Notes: generated by a model from the letters alone, not told the origin. Numbered from the stretch's first letter, positions 34,564 through 44,585 are shown. The stretch: DNA of 64,000 nucleotides from an uncultured Prevotella sp. (GCA_944321295.1 CALUKU010000003.1:105460-169459), one strand, 5' to 3'. Program-made: numbers and translations.

Positions 34564-35367
34564 ATGAGAAAGTGCGTTTATTTATTACTTGGCGCTGTTG
34601 TGCCTTTGTTATGCTGGTTGGGTTGTACTGACAACCCCAAAAGTGTTGCAAATACTGACGAACTTACATTGGTTTACACGGAGAAAAGCGAGAATTCATT
34701 ATATGAGTGGATGTGGATTTACACGACGCCTGAAGGCCATCTTGTCATTGATACGCTCGGAAGAGCACCTCAGAACCAGGAGGTGATAATGCGTGACAGC
34801 TGTTACAGGCTTGTGTGCATGGCCGGCCAGGCGTCAGAGGTCGGACGGATGAATTTCGTGAAAGTAGTTTACTTGAAGGCCGATACGGTTGATTACTTTG
34901 TTTCAGGCAGTCTGGAGGTGCTTGAAGACTCACTCGCGCGACTTGACAGCCTGAATGAACAATCCGGACGATATTTAGACCCGCAGCTCGTAATGCTGAC
35001 CCGCATTGTGACAAAATGGAAAAGCTATGACAGACCCTATTGGCAGCGTTTCTGTTTGCAGCGTGACGATGACGGTTGTGTCGTTGCCGTTAGTGACCCT
35101 GTAACTAAAAAAAGTATAACGGCTCCGGCCGGTAATAAAATCCGTTACGAACTGAAGGAGGATGAAAACTTCTGGGCGTCAGACATAAACGGCGGATTGG
35201 TAAAACTTTATTTTTACGTAGAGCCGAAAGACGAAAGCTTGAAGAACTATCATGCGAAAGTATATGATGGCTACATGCTGATGGCGACAAGAACTTACGA
35301 GAAAGGCAACTTAGTAAACGAAGTGATGGCGGATGATTACAGAACTATTTATGAATTTAACTATTAA
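34564..35367 (+). CDS. Hypothetical lipoprotein
   Basis: 267 residues. Lipoprotein signal with lipobox WLGC (acylated Cys at residue 21), followed by TDNPKS without a strong acidic run, so probably periplasmic-facing. The mature part is charged and beta/alpha mixed (YEWMWIYTTPEGHLVIDTLG; RYDRPYWQRFCLQ-like segment; EDENFWASDINGGLVKLYFY). I do not recognise a family. It stands between the cargo gene and aspS and appears to be a single gene; the start is the first ATG after the terminator region and gives a complete signal. Confidence 0.7.
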   Translation: MRKCVYLLLGAVVPLLCWLGCTDNPKSVANTDELTLVYTEKSENSLYEWMWIYTTPEGHLVIDTLGRAPQNQEVIMRDSCYRLVCMAGQASEVGRMNFVKVVYLKADTVDYFVSGSLEVLEDSLARLDSLNEQSGRYLDPQLVMLTRIVTKWKSYDRPYWQRFCLQRDDDGCVVAVSDPVTKKSITAPAGNKIRYELKEDENFWASDINGGLVKLYFYVEPKDESLKNYHAKVYDGYMLMATRTYEKGNLVNEVMADDYRTIYEFNY

Positions 35368-35369
35368 TT

Positions 35370-35400
35370 CTTGTTTGTTCATACATTTTTTGTAATTTTG
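35370..35400 (+). promoter_or_regulatory. Promoter of aspS
   Basis: -33 CTTG (35370-35373), 19 bases, -7 TAATTTTG (35393-35400). It starts within the last codons region of the preceding lipoprotein gene and leaves a leader of about 20 bases. Confidence 0.7.
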
Positions 35401-35426
35401 CATTTAAATTTTAGAAAATTCAGTTT

Positions 35427-37193
35427 ATGTATAGGACTAATACGTGTGGTGAACTGCGCCTTAGCGACGCCGGCAAGCAGGTGACGCTTGCCGGATGGGT
35501 GCAGCGCAGCCGTAAGATGGGAGGTATGACATTCGTCGACCTTCGTGACCGTTATGGTATTACGCAGTTGGTTTTCAACGAGAATGACGACGCAGCGCTT
35601 TGTGAAGCCGCAAACAAGCTCGGCCGCGAGTTCTGCATACAGGTAGAGGGCACGGTGCGCGAGCGTGAGAGCAAAAACGCAAGCCTGCCTACGGGCGAGA
35701 TTGAGATAATAGCCACGAGGCTGAACGTGCTGAGCGAGAGCCTGACGCCCCCGTTCACGATTGAAGACAACACGGACGGCGGCGACGATATTCGCATGAA
35801 ATACCGCTATTTGGACTTGCGCCGTCCGTCAGTGCGTAAGAACATGGAGCTGCGCCACCGCATGACCATCCTTATACGCAACTTTCTTGACTCGAAGGAT
35901 TTCATCGAGGTTGAGACACCTATATTAATAGGTAGTACGCCAGAGGGCGCGCGCGACTTCGTGGTGCCGTCACGTATGAATCCGGGACAGTTCTATGCCC
36001 TGCCGCAAAGTCCGCAGACGCTTAAGCAGCTGCTGATGGTGAGCGGTTTCGACCGTTATTTCCAGATAGCAAAGTGCTTCCGTGACGAGGATTTGCGCGC
36101 CGACCGCCAGCCTGAGTTCACACAGATAGACTGCGAGATGTCGTTTGTAGATCAGGACGACGTGATAAACCTGTTTGAGGATATGTGCCGCCACTTGTTT
36201 AAAGAGGTGCGCGGCGTTGAGCTGCCTGCCAAGCTGCAGCAGATGACGTGGGCTGAGGCCATGCGCCGTTTCGGCAGCGACAAGCCAGACCTGCGTTTCG
36301 GCATGGAGTTTGTAGAGCTTATGGACGTGTTGAAGGGCACAGGCTCGTTCGGCGTGTTCAACGACGCCGAATATATTGGCGGAATATGCGTGCCGGGCTG
36401 CGCTAACTATACGAGGAAGCAGCTTGACCAGCTGACAGACTTCGTTAAGCGTCCGCAGGTCGGTGCAAAAGGCTTGGTTTGGGTTAAGTTCAACGAGGAC
36501 GGAACCATCAAGAGCAGCATAGATAAGTTCTATGAGCCGGAGGTCATGCAGAAACTTAAGGAGAAGGTCGGCGCCAACGACGGAGACCTGTTGCTGATAT
36601 TGAGCGGCGAAAGGGCCAACAAGACGCGCACGCAGCTGTGCACTCTGCGTCTTGAGATGGGCGACAGGCTCGGCTTGAGGGACAAGAACAAGTTCGAGTG
36701 TCTGTGGATTATCGACTTCCCGTTGTTCGAGTGGAGCGACGAGGAGCAGCGCCTCATGTCAACCCACCATCCGTTCACCATGCCTAACCCCGACGACATT
36801 CCTCTGCTTGAGGAACATCCCGAGCGTGTGCGTGCAAAGGCTTACGACTTTGTGTGCAACGGAATAGAGGTGGGAGGTGGCAGCCTTCGTATACACGACG
36901 GCAAGCTTCAGGAAAAGATGTTTAACATTCTCGGATTCACCGAGGAGCGTGCTATGGCTCAGTTCGGCTTCTTGATCAATGCCTTCAAGTACGGAGCGCC
37001 CCCTCATGCAGGTTTGGCGTTCGGTCTTGACCGATTCGTGTCGATAATGGCCGGTCTTGACAGTATCCGTGACTGCATCGCGTTCCCGAAGAACAACAGC
37101 GGACGCGACGTCATGCTTGACGCTCCGGCTCCGTTGGATCCGAAACAGCTTGACGAACTGCAGATTAAGGTTGATTTAAGTCAAGAAAAATGA
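35427..37193 (+). CDS. aspS: Aspartyl-tRNA synthetase
   Basis: 588 residues, bacterial-type length. N-terminal OB-fold anticodon-binding domain ([26 protein letters not shown]), class II core motifs (motif 2 [18 protein letters not shown]; motif 3 [11 protein letters not shown]), the bacterial GAD insertion in the middle (residues about 290-410), and the C-terminal hallmark [15 protein letters not shown]. It charges tRNA-Asp. Intact. Confidence 0.98.
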   Translation: MYRTNTCGELRLSDAGKQVTLAGWVQRSRKMGGMTFVDLRDRYGITQLVFNENDDAALCEAANKLGREFCIQVEGTVRERESKNASLPTGEIEIIATRLNVLSESLTPPFTIEDNTDGGDDIRMKYRYLDLRRPSVRKNMELRHRMTILIRNFLDSKDFIEVETPILIGSTPEGARDFVVPSRMNPGQFYALPQSPQTLKQLLMVSGFDRYFQIAKCFRDEDLRADRQPEFTQIDCEMSFVDQDDVINLFEDMCRHLFKEVRGVELPAKLQQMTWAEAMRRFGSDKPDLRFGMEFVELMDVLKGTGSFGVFNDAEYIGGICVPGCANYTRKQLDQLTDFVKRPQVGAKGLVWVKFNEDGTIKSSIDKFYEPEVMQKLKEKVGANDGDLLLILSGERANKTRTQLCTLRLEMGDRLGLRDKNKFECLWIIDFPLFEWSDEEQRLMSTHHPFTMPNPDDIPLLEEHPERVRAKAYDFVCNGIEVGGGSLRIHDGKLQEKMFNILGFTEERAMAQFGFLINAFKYGAPPHAGLAFGLDRFVSIMAGLDSIRDCIAFPKNNSGRDVMLDAPAPLDPKQLDELQIKVDLSQEK

Positions 37194-37265
37194 CAAATGC
37201 CGCGAAAAACGGTTTTGCGTCGGATTTTCTATAGGAAAGATTTTCTCGAATTAGGATAAAAACAT

Positions 37266-37273
37266 TATATTTG
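37266..37273 (+). promoter_or_regulatory. -7 element of the winged-helix gene
   Basis: TATATTTG; the -33 position holds only TTTC/TTCT. The leader to the ATG at 37337 is about 58 bases. Confidence 0.5.
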
Positions 37274-37336
37274 CACTGGAATAATAAAAAGATTAATTCT
37301 TGTGAAGTGTGATCTTTAAGTTGTTTTGTTTTAATT

Positions 37337-37633
37337 ATGACAGAGAAGAAAGAAACAGTAAAGAAAACCGCAACACCTAAGGCTGCGGCAGAGAAGAAGG
37401 CAGCACCGAAAAGAAGTACTGCAAAGAAAGTTGTTTTTGAAATCAATGCAGAGAGCGTAGGCTTCAGGGCCGGTGATGTTTATCAGGCTCTTGCCACTGC
37501 AGGCAAGGCGCTTAGCGTGGCTGAGATTGCCAAGGCCGCTAAGATAGCAGAAGAGGAAGCTTTGCTCGGTATGGGCTGGCTCTTTAAGGAAGGCAAAATC
37601 AAGGCAGAGGAGAACAAGATTACTTTGGCTTAA
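37337..37633 (+). CDS. Winged-helix protein (DUF2582 type) with Lys/Ala-rich N-terminal tail
   Basis: 98 residues. Residues 1-33 are a basic low-complexity tail of Lys, Ala, Pro and Thr (KKETVKKTATPKAAAEKKAA), resembling histone H1 tails. Residues 35-98 form a small winged-helix domain (AGDVYQALATAGKALSVAEI, AKAAKIAEEEALLGMGWLFK, EGKIKAEENKITL), the pattern of PF10771/DUF2582. The combination points to a small nucleoid or DNA-binding protein. It lies between aspS and another small HTH-like gene, with its own promoter. Confidence 0.78.
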   Translation: MTEKKETVKKTATPKAAAEKKAAPKRSTAKKVVFEINAESVGFRAGDVYQALATAGKALSVAEIAKAAKIAEEEALLGMGWLFKEGKIKAEENKITLA

Positions 37634-37698
37634 TCTGTTAGATGATATGAGGAAGGGCTGGGAGTGTGATCTTACCGGTCCTTCTTTATTCTAATCCT

Positions 37699-38031
37699 AT
37701 GAATTACGACAAGGAGATACTTTTTGTTCTTAACGAGGCGGGCGCCAACGGGCTTAGCGTAAAGAAGATTGCCAGGCACGTTTTCAATAATTGCAATAGT
37801 TTCTTTGATGTCGTGACGTTTGACGAAGTCCACCGGTATGTGGCGGCATATGTCAAGCGGAATAGCAAGAAGGACGATTCGGTGATAGAGCGCACGGATG
37901 TCCGCGGCGTATATCGGTTGAATCTCACCAACACATCGCGCCAGCTGCAATTCGTATTCAAGGAAGATGATGAGGCTGGGAATGATACTGGCGCCGACAC
38001 GGCTGAAGACAAGTCGTTGAGCTTGTTTTGA
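37699..38031 (+). CDS. Small hypothetical protein, possibly helix-turn-helix
   Basis: 110 residues from the ATG giving MNYDKEILFVLNEAG; the longer frame from 37666 has no support. Residues 5-70 look like a compact helical domain (LNEAGANGLSVKKIARHVFN; FDEVHRYVAAYVKRN) that ends in a strand GVYRLNLT, reminiscent of HARE-HTH/winged-helix modules. The tail is acidic (EDDEAGNDTGADTAEDK). I cannot name the family. It begins 65 bases after the winged-helix gene and could be co-transcribed with it; a regulatory role for the xyl genes behind it is possible but unproven. Confidence 0.6.
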   Translation: MNYDKEILFVLNEAGANGLSVKKIARHVFNNCNSFFDVVTFDEVHRYVAAYVKRNSKKDDSVIERTDVRGVYRLNLTNTSRQLQFVFKEDDEAGNDTGADTAEDKSLSLF

Positions 38032-38111
38032 TATTCTTTATTTGAAAAACAAATTACTCTAAGGCGGAGTTTCGTTCTCTGCCTGTGGATAAATCAGAAA
38101 AACGGGAAATT

Positions 38112-39611
38112 ATGTCAGGAAGATATTTATTAGGTTTAGATGTCGGTAGCTCGTCTGTCAAGGCGTCGTTAGTAAATGCAGACAGCGGAGCATGTGTCGC
38201 ATCTGCCTTTTATCCGGAGAAGGAAGCGCCGATAAAGGCCGTTAAGGCCGGTTGGGCCGAGCAGGATCCGCAGATGTGGTGGGACAACGCCAAGCTTAGC
38301 CTGCAGAAGGTCATGTCTGACGCTTCGGTTAAGGGTGAGGATATAAAAGCAATAGGCATATCTTATCAGATGCACGGACTCGTGTGCGTAGATAAGGATA
38401 TGAACGTGTTGCGCCCTTCTATAATATGGTGTGACTCGAGGGCTGTGCCTTACGGTGAGAAGGCGCTTGAGTCCATAGGACGTGATGTTTGCTTAAGCCG
38501 TCTGCTCAACTCTCCCGGCAACTTTACGGCGGCCAAGCTGGCGTGGGTGAAGGAGAACGAGCCTGACGTCTATGAGTGTATTTATAAGATTATGCTTCCC
38601 GGCGACTATATCGCGATGAAGCTGAGCGGCGTGATAAACACGACGATAAGCGGACTGAGCGAAGGTATGTTCTGGGATTTCAAGAATAAGGAGGTGGCAG
38701 GCTTCCTGCTTGACTATTTCGGGTTTGACAAGAGTCTGATTGCTGACATCGTGCCGACGTTCAGCGTGCAGAGCGAGGTTTGCGCCGCAGCGGCCGCCGA
38801 GCTGGGACTGAAGGAGGGCACGCCTATCAGCTACAGGGCCGGTGACCAGCCGAATAACGCATTGAGCCTTAACGTGTTCAATCCCGGTGAGATTGCCTCG
38901 ACGGCGGGAACTTCAGGTGTGGTTTACGGCGTGCTGGGCGATGTGAACTACGACGACCGCAGCCGTGTCAATACGTTCGCTCATGTCAACTATACTGACG
39001 AGCTTGACCGCCTCGGCGTGCTGTTGTGCATTAACGGCACCGGTATATTGAACGCTTGGGTGCGCCGTAACGTGGCTCCCGAAGGCATATCGTATTCAGA
39101 CATGAACGAGATGACCGCCTCGGTGCCCATAGGCAGTGACGGCGTGACGATAATACCTTTCGGCAACGGTGCCGAACGTGTGCTTGAGAACAGGGAGATA
39201 GGCTGCTCGATACACGGCCTTAATTTCAACAAGCACGGCAAGGCGCACATCATGCGTGCAGCGCAGGAGGGTATAGTGTTCAGCTTCTGTTACGGTATGG
39301 AGGTAATGCAGCAGATGGGCATGGACATCAAGAAGATACACGCAGGAAGGGCCAACATGTTCCTTAGCGACATATTCCGTAATACGCTGGCCGGCGTGAG
39401 CGGAGCGACTATCGAGCTTTATGAAACCGACGGCAGCGTTGGCGCCGCCAAAGGCGCCGGCATGGGCTGCGGCATATACAAGGACAACAACGAGGCTTTC
39501 GCCACGTTGAAGAAACTGTCGGTCATCGAGCCTGACGAGAGCCGCCGCGGCGAATACCTTGAGGCTTACGCGTCGTGGAAGGAAACCTTGCAGAAGCTCA
39601 TTGGAAGGTAA
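38112..39611 (+). CDS. xylB: Xylulokinase
   Basis: 499 residues. FGGY carbohydrate kinase: phosphate-binding GLDVGSSSVKASLV at the N-terminus, SYQMHGLVCVDKD (substrate loop), GDYIAMKLSG, the ATP-site STAGTSGVVYG and GSVGAAKGAGMG near the C-terminus. It phosphorylates D-xylulose to xylulose-5-phosphate. I use the ATG at 38112; a GTG at 38085 in frame would add nine polar residues not typical of the family. It precedes xylA by 46 bases. Confidence 0.92.
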   Translation: MSGRYLLGLDVGSSSVKASLVNADSGACVASAFYPEKEAPIKAVKAGWAEQDPQMWWDNAKLSLQKVMSDASVKGEDIKAIGISYQMHGLVCVDKDMNVLRPSIIWCDSRAVPYGEKALESIGRDVCLSRLLNSPGNFTAAKLAWVKENEPDVYECIYKIMLPGDYIAMKLSGVINTTISGLSEGMFWDFKNKEVAGFLLDYFGFDKSLIADIVPTFSVQSEVCAAAAAELGLKEGTPISYRAGDQPNNALSLNVFNPGEIASTAGTSGVVYGVLGDVNYDDRSRVNTFAHVNYTDELDRLGVLLCINGTGILNAWVRRNVAPEGISYSDMNEMTASVPIGSDGVTIIPFGNGAERVLENREIGCSIHGLNFNKHGKAHIMRAAQEGIVFSFCYGMEVMQQMGMDIKKIHAGRANMFLSDIFRNTLAGVSGATIELYETDGSVGAAKGAGMGCGIYKDNNEAFATLKKLSVIEPDESRRGEYLEAYASWKETLQKLIGR

Positions 39612-39657
39612 AAACGTGTTTACTTAAAAATATTAACAATCTAAAACATTAATCATT

Positions 39658-40974
39658 ATGGCAAAAGAGTATTTTCCGCAGATTGGAAAAATCAAGTTCG
39701 AGGGTGCCGACAGCACCAACCCGTTAGCTTACCATTATTATGACGCCGAAAAGGTTATAATGGGCAAGAAGATGAAGGACTGGTTGAAGTTCGCCATGGC
39801 ATGGTGGCACACGCTCGGTCCTGCCAGCAGCGACCAGTTCGGCGGCGGCACCCGTGTTTATCCTTGGGACGAGAAGGCTGACGCCGTAGAGCGCGCCAAG
39901 GACAAGATGGACGCAGGCTTTGAAATCATGGAGAAGCTTGGCATAGAATATTTCTGCTTCCATGATGTTGACCTTGTTGACGAGGGCGACACCATCGAGG
40001 AGTATGAGGCCCGCATGAAGGCTATTACAGACTACGCCTTGGAGAAGATGAAGGGTACGAACATCAAGAACCTTTGGGGTACTGCAAACGTGTTCGGCAA
40101 CAAGCGCTACATGAACGGCGCTGCCACCAACCCTGACTTTGACGTAGTTGCACGCGCCGCCGTGCAGATAAAGAACGCCATAGACGCCACGATAAAGCTC
40201 GGCGGAACGAATTACGTGTTCTGGGGAGGCCGTGAGGGCTATATGAGCCTTCTGAACACTCAGATGCAGCGTGAGAAGGATCACCTGGCAACGATGTTGA
40301 AGGCTGCCCGCGACTATGCCCGTGCTAAGGGCTTCAAGGGCACGTTCCTCATTGAGCCGAAGCCGATGGAGCCTACGAAGCACCAGTATGACGTTGATAC
40401 TGAAACCGTTATCGGCTTCCTGCGTGCCAACGGCCTTGACAAGGACTTCAAGGTGAACATCGAGGTTAACCACGCAACGCTGGCCGGCCACACCTTCGAT
40501 CATGAGCTGGCAGTAGCCGTAGACAACGGCATGCTCGGCTCCATCGACGCCAACCGCGGCGACTACCAGAACGGATGGGACACCGACCAGTTCCCGATTG
40601 ACAACTGGGAGCTGACTCAGGCCATGATACATATCATTCGCAACGGTGGTCTGGGCAACGGCGGTTCTAACTTTGACGCTAAGATACGCCGTAACTCAAC
40701 TGACCTTGAGGATATCTTCATCGCTCACATCTCCGGCATGGACGCCATGGCACGCGCCTTGGAGAACGCTGCCAACCTGATTGAGAAGTCGCCTTACTGC
40801 GAAATGCTCAAGAACCGCTACGCTTCGTTCGACGGCGGCAAGGGCAAGGAGTTCGAGGAAGGCAAGCTCTCGCTTGAGGACATCGTGGCTTATGCCAAGA
40901 CCGTAGGCGAGCCGAAGCAGACTTCAGGTAAGCAGGAACTTTATGAAACTATTGTAAGCTGGTACTGCAAATAA
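39658..40974 (+). CDS. xylA: Xylose isomerase
   Basis: 438 residues, class II length. Catalytic His in FCFHDVDLVDEGD, metal ligands in FLIEPKPMEPTKHQYD and KVNIEVNHATLAGHTFDHE, and the second metal site GSIDANRGDYQNGWDTDQFP. It converts D-xylose to D-xylulose. It follows xylB, so the pair takes xylose into the pentose phosphate pathway. No transporter or XylR is adjacent. A strong terminator follows. Confidence 0.97.
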   Translation: MAKEYFPQIGKIKFEGADSTNPLAYHYYDAEKVIMGKKMKDWLKFAMAWWHTLGPASSDQFGGGTRVYPWDEKADAVERAKDKMDAGFEIMEKLGIEYFCFHDVDLVDEGDTIEEYEARMKAITDYALEKMKGTNIKNLWGTANVFGNKRYMNGAATNPDFDVVARAAVQIKNAIDATIKLGGTNYVFWGGREGYMSLLNTQMQREKDHLATMLKAARDYARAKGFKGTFLIEPKPMEPTKHQYDVDTETVIGFLRANGLDKDFKVNIEVNHATLAGHTFDHELAVAVDNGMLGSIDANRGDYQNGWDTDQFPIDNWELTQAMIHIIRNGGLGNGGSNFDAKIRRNSTDLEDIFIAHISGMDAMARALENAANLIEKSPYCEMLKNRYASFDGGKGKEFEEGKLSLEDIVAYAKTVGEPKQTSGKQELYETIVSWYCK

Positions 40975-40998
40975 TGCCAGCGGCATATAACGAAAATG

Positions 40999-41027
40999 GG
41001 GCGGAATAAAAAATTCCGCCCTTTTTT
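40999..41027 (+). terminator. Rho-independent terminator of xylB-xylA
   Basis: Arms GGGCGGAAT / ATTCCGCCC (40999-41007, 41013-41021), loop AAAAA, then six T. Confidence 0.9.
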
Positions 41028-41060
41028 CTTGTTTTTGTTTTAGCGTATGTCCTTTTTTAT

Positions 41061-41068
41061 TACCTTTG
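41061..41068 (+). promoter_or_regulatory. -7 element of manC
   Basis: TACCTTTG; the -33 position 19 bases upstream reads TTTT. The leader is about 26 bases. Confidence 0.5.
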
Positions 41069-41099
41069 TGTTCATATATTCACTTAGTATCGAAATAGC

Positions 41100-42164
41100 A
41101 TGGCTTATTCTAACAATCATTTAGTAATAATGGCCGGAGGGGTGGGCAGCCGCTTCTGGCCGATGAGTACCGCCGAGAGGCCAAAGCAGTTTATCGACGT
41201 GCTTGGCACGGGCCGCACGTTATTGCAGCTTACGCTCGACAGGTTCAAGGGAGTCTGCGACCCCGCCAACGTGTGGGTGGTGACGAGCGTCAACTATAAG
41301 GACATCGTGAAGGAACAGCTGCCGGAGATACCTGAGGGCAACATTCTCTGCGAGCCTTGCAGGCGCAACACGGCCCCGTGCATCGCCTACGTCAGCTGGC
41401 GCATAAAGGCTAAGGACAGGAACGCCAACATCGTCGTATCGCCAAGCGACCACGTGGTTGCCGATACGGCCGAGTTCCGCCGCGTCGTGGAGCAGTGCCT
41501 GCGCTTCGCCGGTGAAACGGACGCCATAGTGACGCTCGGCATGAAGCCGACGCGCCCCGAAACGGGCTACGGCTACATACAGGCCGACCTGTCGTCGAGC
41601 TCGGCACGCAACAAGGAGATTTTCAGGGTGGACTCGTTCCGCGAGAAGCCCGACCTCGAAACGGCGCAGAAGTACGTCCGTAACAAGAGCTACTTCTGGA
41701 ATGCCGGCATATTCATCTGGAACGTCAGCACTATAGTCAATGCCTTCAGGATATACCAGCCGGCCATGAGCCGCGTGTTCGAGGGACTGCTGCCCGTTTA
41801 CGGCACACCGCAGGAACAGGCAGAGATCGACAAGCGCTTCCCCGAGTGCGAGAGCATATCGGTGGATTACGCCATAATGGAGAAGGCAGAGGAGATATTC
41901 GTCTGCCCGGCCGACTTCGGTTGGAGCGACCTCGGAACGTGGGGCTCGCTGCTCGTGCAGGCCAAGAAGGATCTTTACGGCAACGGCGTGATAGGCGAGG
42001 GCGTGTCGCTCTACGACACCCACAACTGCATAGTGCACGCATTGGGCAAGAAGAAGGTCGTCATCCAAGGGCTCGACGGCTACATCGTGGCCGAGAAGGA
42101 CGACAAGTTGCTCATCTGCAAGCTTTCCGAGGAGCAGCGCATCAGGCAGTTTGCCGAAGAATGA
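41100..42164 (+). CDS. manC: Mannose-1-phosphate guanylyltransferase
   Basis: 354 residues. Nucleotidyltransferase signature GGVGSRFWPMSTAERPKQF at the N-terminus, PSDHVVAD, the RPETGYGYI motif and ENGIFIW-like AGIFIWN; it makes GDP-mannose from mannose-1-phosphate and GTP. It lacks the C-terminal isomerase domain of bifunctional ManC/AlgA proteins, so it is the short GMP type. It is followed by gmd and fcl, so its GDP-mannose probably feeds GDP-fucose synthesis. Confidence 0.93.
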   Translation: MAYSNNHLVIMAGGVGSRFWPMSTAERPKQFIDVLGTGRTLLQLTLDRFKGVCDPANVWVVTSVNYKDIVKEQLPEIPEGNILCEPCRRNTAPCIAYVSWRIKAKDRNANIVVSPSDHVVADTAEFRRVVEQCLRFAGETDAIVTLGMKPTRPETGYGYIQADLSSSSARNKEIFRVDSFREKPDLETAQKYVRNKSYFWNAGIFIWNVSTIVNAFRIYQPAMSRVFEGLLPVYGTPQEQAEIDKRFPECESISVDYAIMEKAEEIFVCPADFGWSDLGTWGSLLVQAKKDLYGNGVIGEGVSLYDTHNCIVHALGKKKVVIQGLDGYIVAEKDDKLLICKLSEEQRIRQFAEE

Positions 42165-42175
42165 AATAAAATTAG

Positions 42176-42277
42176 GAATTAAGAGTTAATAATTAAGGAA
42201 AATGCCCTTGTGGCACAGTGTGGTAAACGCAATACATGTTTTCATGACTCTTAGTTCTTAACTCTTAACTTTTAATC
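42176..42277. repeat. AT-rich inverted repeat between manC and gmd
   Basis: Left GGAATTAAGAGTTAATAATT and right TTAGTTCTTAACTCTTAACT pair imperfectly around a GC-rich loop that starts ATGCCCTTGTGGCAC. Arm sequence and loop start resemble the hairpin at 23673-23736. Confidence 0.45.
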
Positions 42278-42289
42278 AAAAAAACTGAT

Positions 42290-43351
42290 ATGGACAAGAA
42301 AGTAGCATTGATAACGGGAATAACCGGTCAAGACGGCTCTTATCTGGCCGAGCTGCTTATCAGCAAAGGCTACGAGGTGCACGGCTTGCTGCGGCGTTCG
42401 TCGTCGTTCAATACGGGCAGGATAGAGCACCTTTACCTTGACGAGTGGGTGCGCGACATGAAGAAGGCGCGCTTGGTGAACCTCCACTGGGCCGACATGA
42501 CCGACTCGTCGTCGCTCATACGCATCATCGGCGAAACCCGCCCCGACGAGATATACAACCTGGCTGCGCAGAGCCATGTCAAGGTGTCGTTCGACGTGCC
42601 CGAGTACACTGCCGACACCGACGCCGTCGGCGTGCTGCGCCTGCTTGAGGCCGTGCGCATCTGCGGTTTGGAGAAGACGTGCCGCATCTACCAGGCTTCC
42701 ACCTCCGAGCTTTACGGCAAGGTGCAGCAGGTGCCCCAGAACGAGGACACGCCATTCTACCCCCGCTCACCATACGCCGTGGCTAAGCTCTACGGCTACT
42801 GGATAATGAAGAATTATCGTGAGAGCTACGGCATGTACTGCTGTAACGGCATACTGTTCAACCACGAGAGCGAGCGCCGCGGCGAGAACTTCGTCACCCG
42901 CAAGATAACCCTTGCAGCAGCCCGCATAGCCGCAGGACGTCAGGACAAGCTCTACCTTGGCAACCTTGACGCCCGCCGCGACTGGGGTTATGCCCGCGAC
43001 TACGTGGAGTGCATGTGGCTCATATTGCAGCAGTCCGCGCCCGGCGACTTCGTCATAGCCACGGGCGAGATGCACACCGTGCGCGAGTTTTGCACTAAAG
43101 CTTTTGCCGAGGCTGGCATGCAGCTCGAATGGCGCGGCTGCGGAGTGTCGGAGCAGGGTGTCGACGTCGCCACCGGCCGCGTGCTCGTTGAGGTAGATCC
43201 TAAGTACTTCCGCCCCTGCGAGGTAGACCAGCTGCTGGGCGACCCGTCAAAGGCCCGTCGCGTGTTGGGCTGGAACCCAACGAAGACATCCTTTGACGAG
43301 CTCGTAAGGATAATGGTAAGGCACGACATGGAGAGTGAGAAGGTAAAGTGA
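42290..43351 (+). CDS. gmd: GDP-mannose 4,6-dehydratase
   Basis: 353-residue short-chain dehydrogenase: [14 protein letters not shown] nucleotide-binding motif, the [15 protein letters not shown] region, catalytic TSELYG and the YAVAKLYGY Tyr/Lys pair. It makes GDP-4-keto-6-deoxymannose, the substrate of the next gene product. No unusual features. Confidence 0.96.
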   Translation: MDKKVALITGITGQDGSYLAELLISKGYEVHGLLRRSSSFNTGRIEHLYLDEWVRDMKKARLVNLHWADMTDSSSLIRIIGETRPDEIYNLAAQSHVKVSFDVPEYTADTDAVGVLRLLEAVRICGLEKTCRIYQASTSELYGKVQQVPQNEDTPFYPRSPYAVAKLYGYWIMKNYRESYGMYCCNGILFNHESERRGENFVTRKITLAAARIAAGRQDKLYLGNLDARRDWGYARDYVECMWLILQQSAPGDFVIATGEMHTVREFCTKAFAEAGMQLEWRGCGVSEQGVDVATGRVLVEVDPKYFRPCEVDQLLGDPSKARRVLGWNPTKTSFDELVRIMVRHDMESEKVK

Positions 43352-43379
43352 AAAATGCTTCCGTAAAAACAATAAGAGG

Positions 43380-44477
43380 ATGTTAGACAAAAGTTCAAAG
43401 ATATACGTCGCCGGCCATCGCGGGTTGGTAGGTTCGGCCATCTGGAACAATCTCAAGGCCCGGGGCTACGACAACCTCGTAGGCCGCAGCCACGCCGAGC
43501 TCGACCTGCTTGACCCTGCCGCCGTAAAGGCCTTTTTCGACGCCGAACGTCCCGACGCCGTAGTGCTGGCCGCAGCCCATGTGGGCGGCATAATGGCCAA
43601 CCTGCGCTATCGTGCCGACTTCATCTACCAAAACCTGCAGATACAGCAGAACGTCATCGGCGAGAGCTTCCGCCATGATGTTAAGAAGCTGCTCTTCCTC
43701 GGCAGCACGTGCATCTATCCGCGCATGGCGCCCCAGCCCATGCGCGAGGACGCCCTGCTGACGTCGGAGCTCGAGTATACCAACGAGCCTTACGCCATAG
43801 CCAAGATAGCCGGGCTTAAGATGTGCGAGAGCTTCAGCCTGCAGTACGGCTGCAACTACGTGGCCGTAATGCCCACCAACCTTTACGGTCCCAACGACAA
43901 TTTCCACCTTGAGAACAGCCACGTGCTACCCGCCATGATGCGCAAGGCCCACTTGGCCCGCCTCCTGTCCGAGGGCGACTGGACGGCTCTGCGCCGCGAC
44001 CTCGCCCTGCGTCCCGTAGAGGGCGTCGGCGGCGCGGCAGACCGCGGCCTGATAGAGGACGTGCTCGCCCGCTACGGCATAACCCCGGGCGTGCTCACCC
44101 TGTGGGGCACGGGCGCCCCCATGCGCGAGTTCCTTTGGAGCGAGGACATGGCCGACGCCAGTGTGCACGTGCTGCTTAACGTTGACTTCGGTGACACCTA
44201 CGACCACGCCTGCTCCGAGATACGCAACTGCCACATCAACGTAGGCACGGGCCTTGAGCTTAGCATACGCTCGCTGGCTATGAAGGTGATGAGCGAGGTT
44301 GGTTTCGACGGTGAACTGCGCTGGGACTCCTCAAAACCCGACGGCACGCCGCGCAAGCTGACAGACGTCAGTCGGCTGCACGCCCTCGGCTGGCGTCACA
44401 AGGTGGACATCGACGAGGGCATACACCGCCTGTACGAGTGGTACAGGCAGGGGCTTGCCGACGAACGGCGCGGGTGA
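43380..44477 (+). CDS. fcl: GDP-L-fucose synthase
   Basis: 365 residues. GHRGLVGSAIW NADP motif, catalytic Ser in STCIYPRMAP, Tyr/Lys in YAIAKIAG, and the substrate motif VMPTNLYGPNDNFH. Compared with the 320-residue enterobacterial enzyme it carries about 40 extra residues (after KAHLARLL, up to LWGTGAPMREF), an insertion usual for Bacteroidetes. It epimerises and reduces the Gmd product to GDP-L-fucose, the donor for fucosylated surface glycans. Confidence 0.95.
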   Translation: MLDKSSKIYVAGHRGLVGSAIWNNLKARGYDNLVGRSHAELDLLDPAAVKAFFDAERPDAVVLAAAHVGGIMANLRYRADFIYQNLQIQQNVIGESFRHDVKKLLFLGSTCIYPRMAPQPMREDALLTSELEYTNEPYAIAKIAGLKMCESFSLQYGCNYVAVMPTNLYGPNDNFHLENSHVLPAMMRKAHLARLLSEGDWTALRRDLALRPVEGVGGAADRGLIEDVLARYGITPGVLTLWGTGAPMREFLWSEDMADASVHVLLNVDFGDTYDHACSEIRNCHINVGTGLELSIRSLAMKVMSEVGFDGELRWDSSKPDGTPRKLTDVSRLHALGWRHKVDIDEGIHRLYEWYRQGLADERRG

Positions 44478-44537
44478 AAATCCGGCAGACGTCATACTTC
44501 TTCGCCTGTCATGAATAACATGACGGCCGTTAAAATT

Positions 44538-44585
44538 AAAGGTGTCCGCTAAAGCTTCCTGCAGGAAGCTTTAGCGGACACCTTT
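44538..44585. terminator. Perfect 48-bp palindrome, convergent terminator
   Basis: Arms of 24 bases with no spacer (left AAAGGTGTCCGCTAAAGCTT.. ; right its exact complement), followed by T-rich DNA. It lies between the converging fcl and helicase genes. Confidence 0.8.

Noticed and set aside
38085-38111. GTG start for xylB nine codons upstream
   Set aside because: The extra residues (DKSEKREI) are not typical of the family and the ATG at 38112 is followed directly by the conserved phosphate-binding strand.
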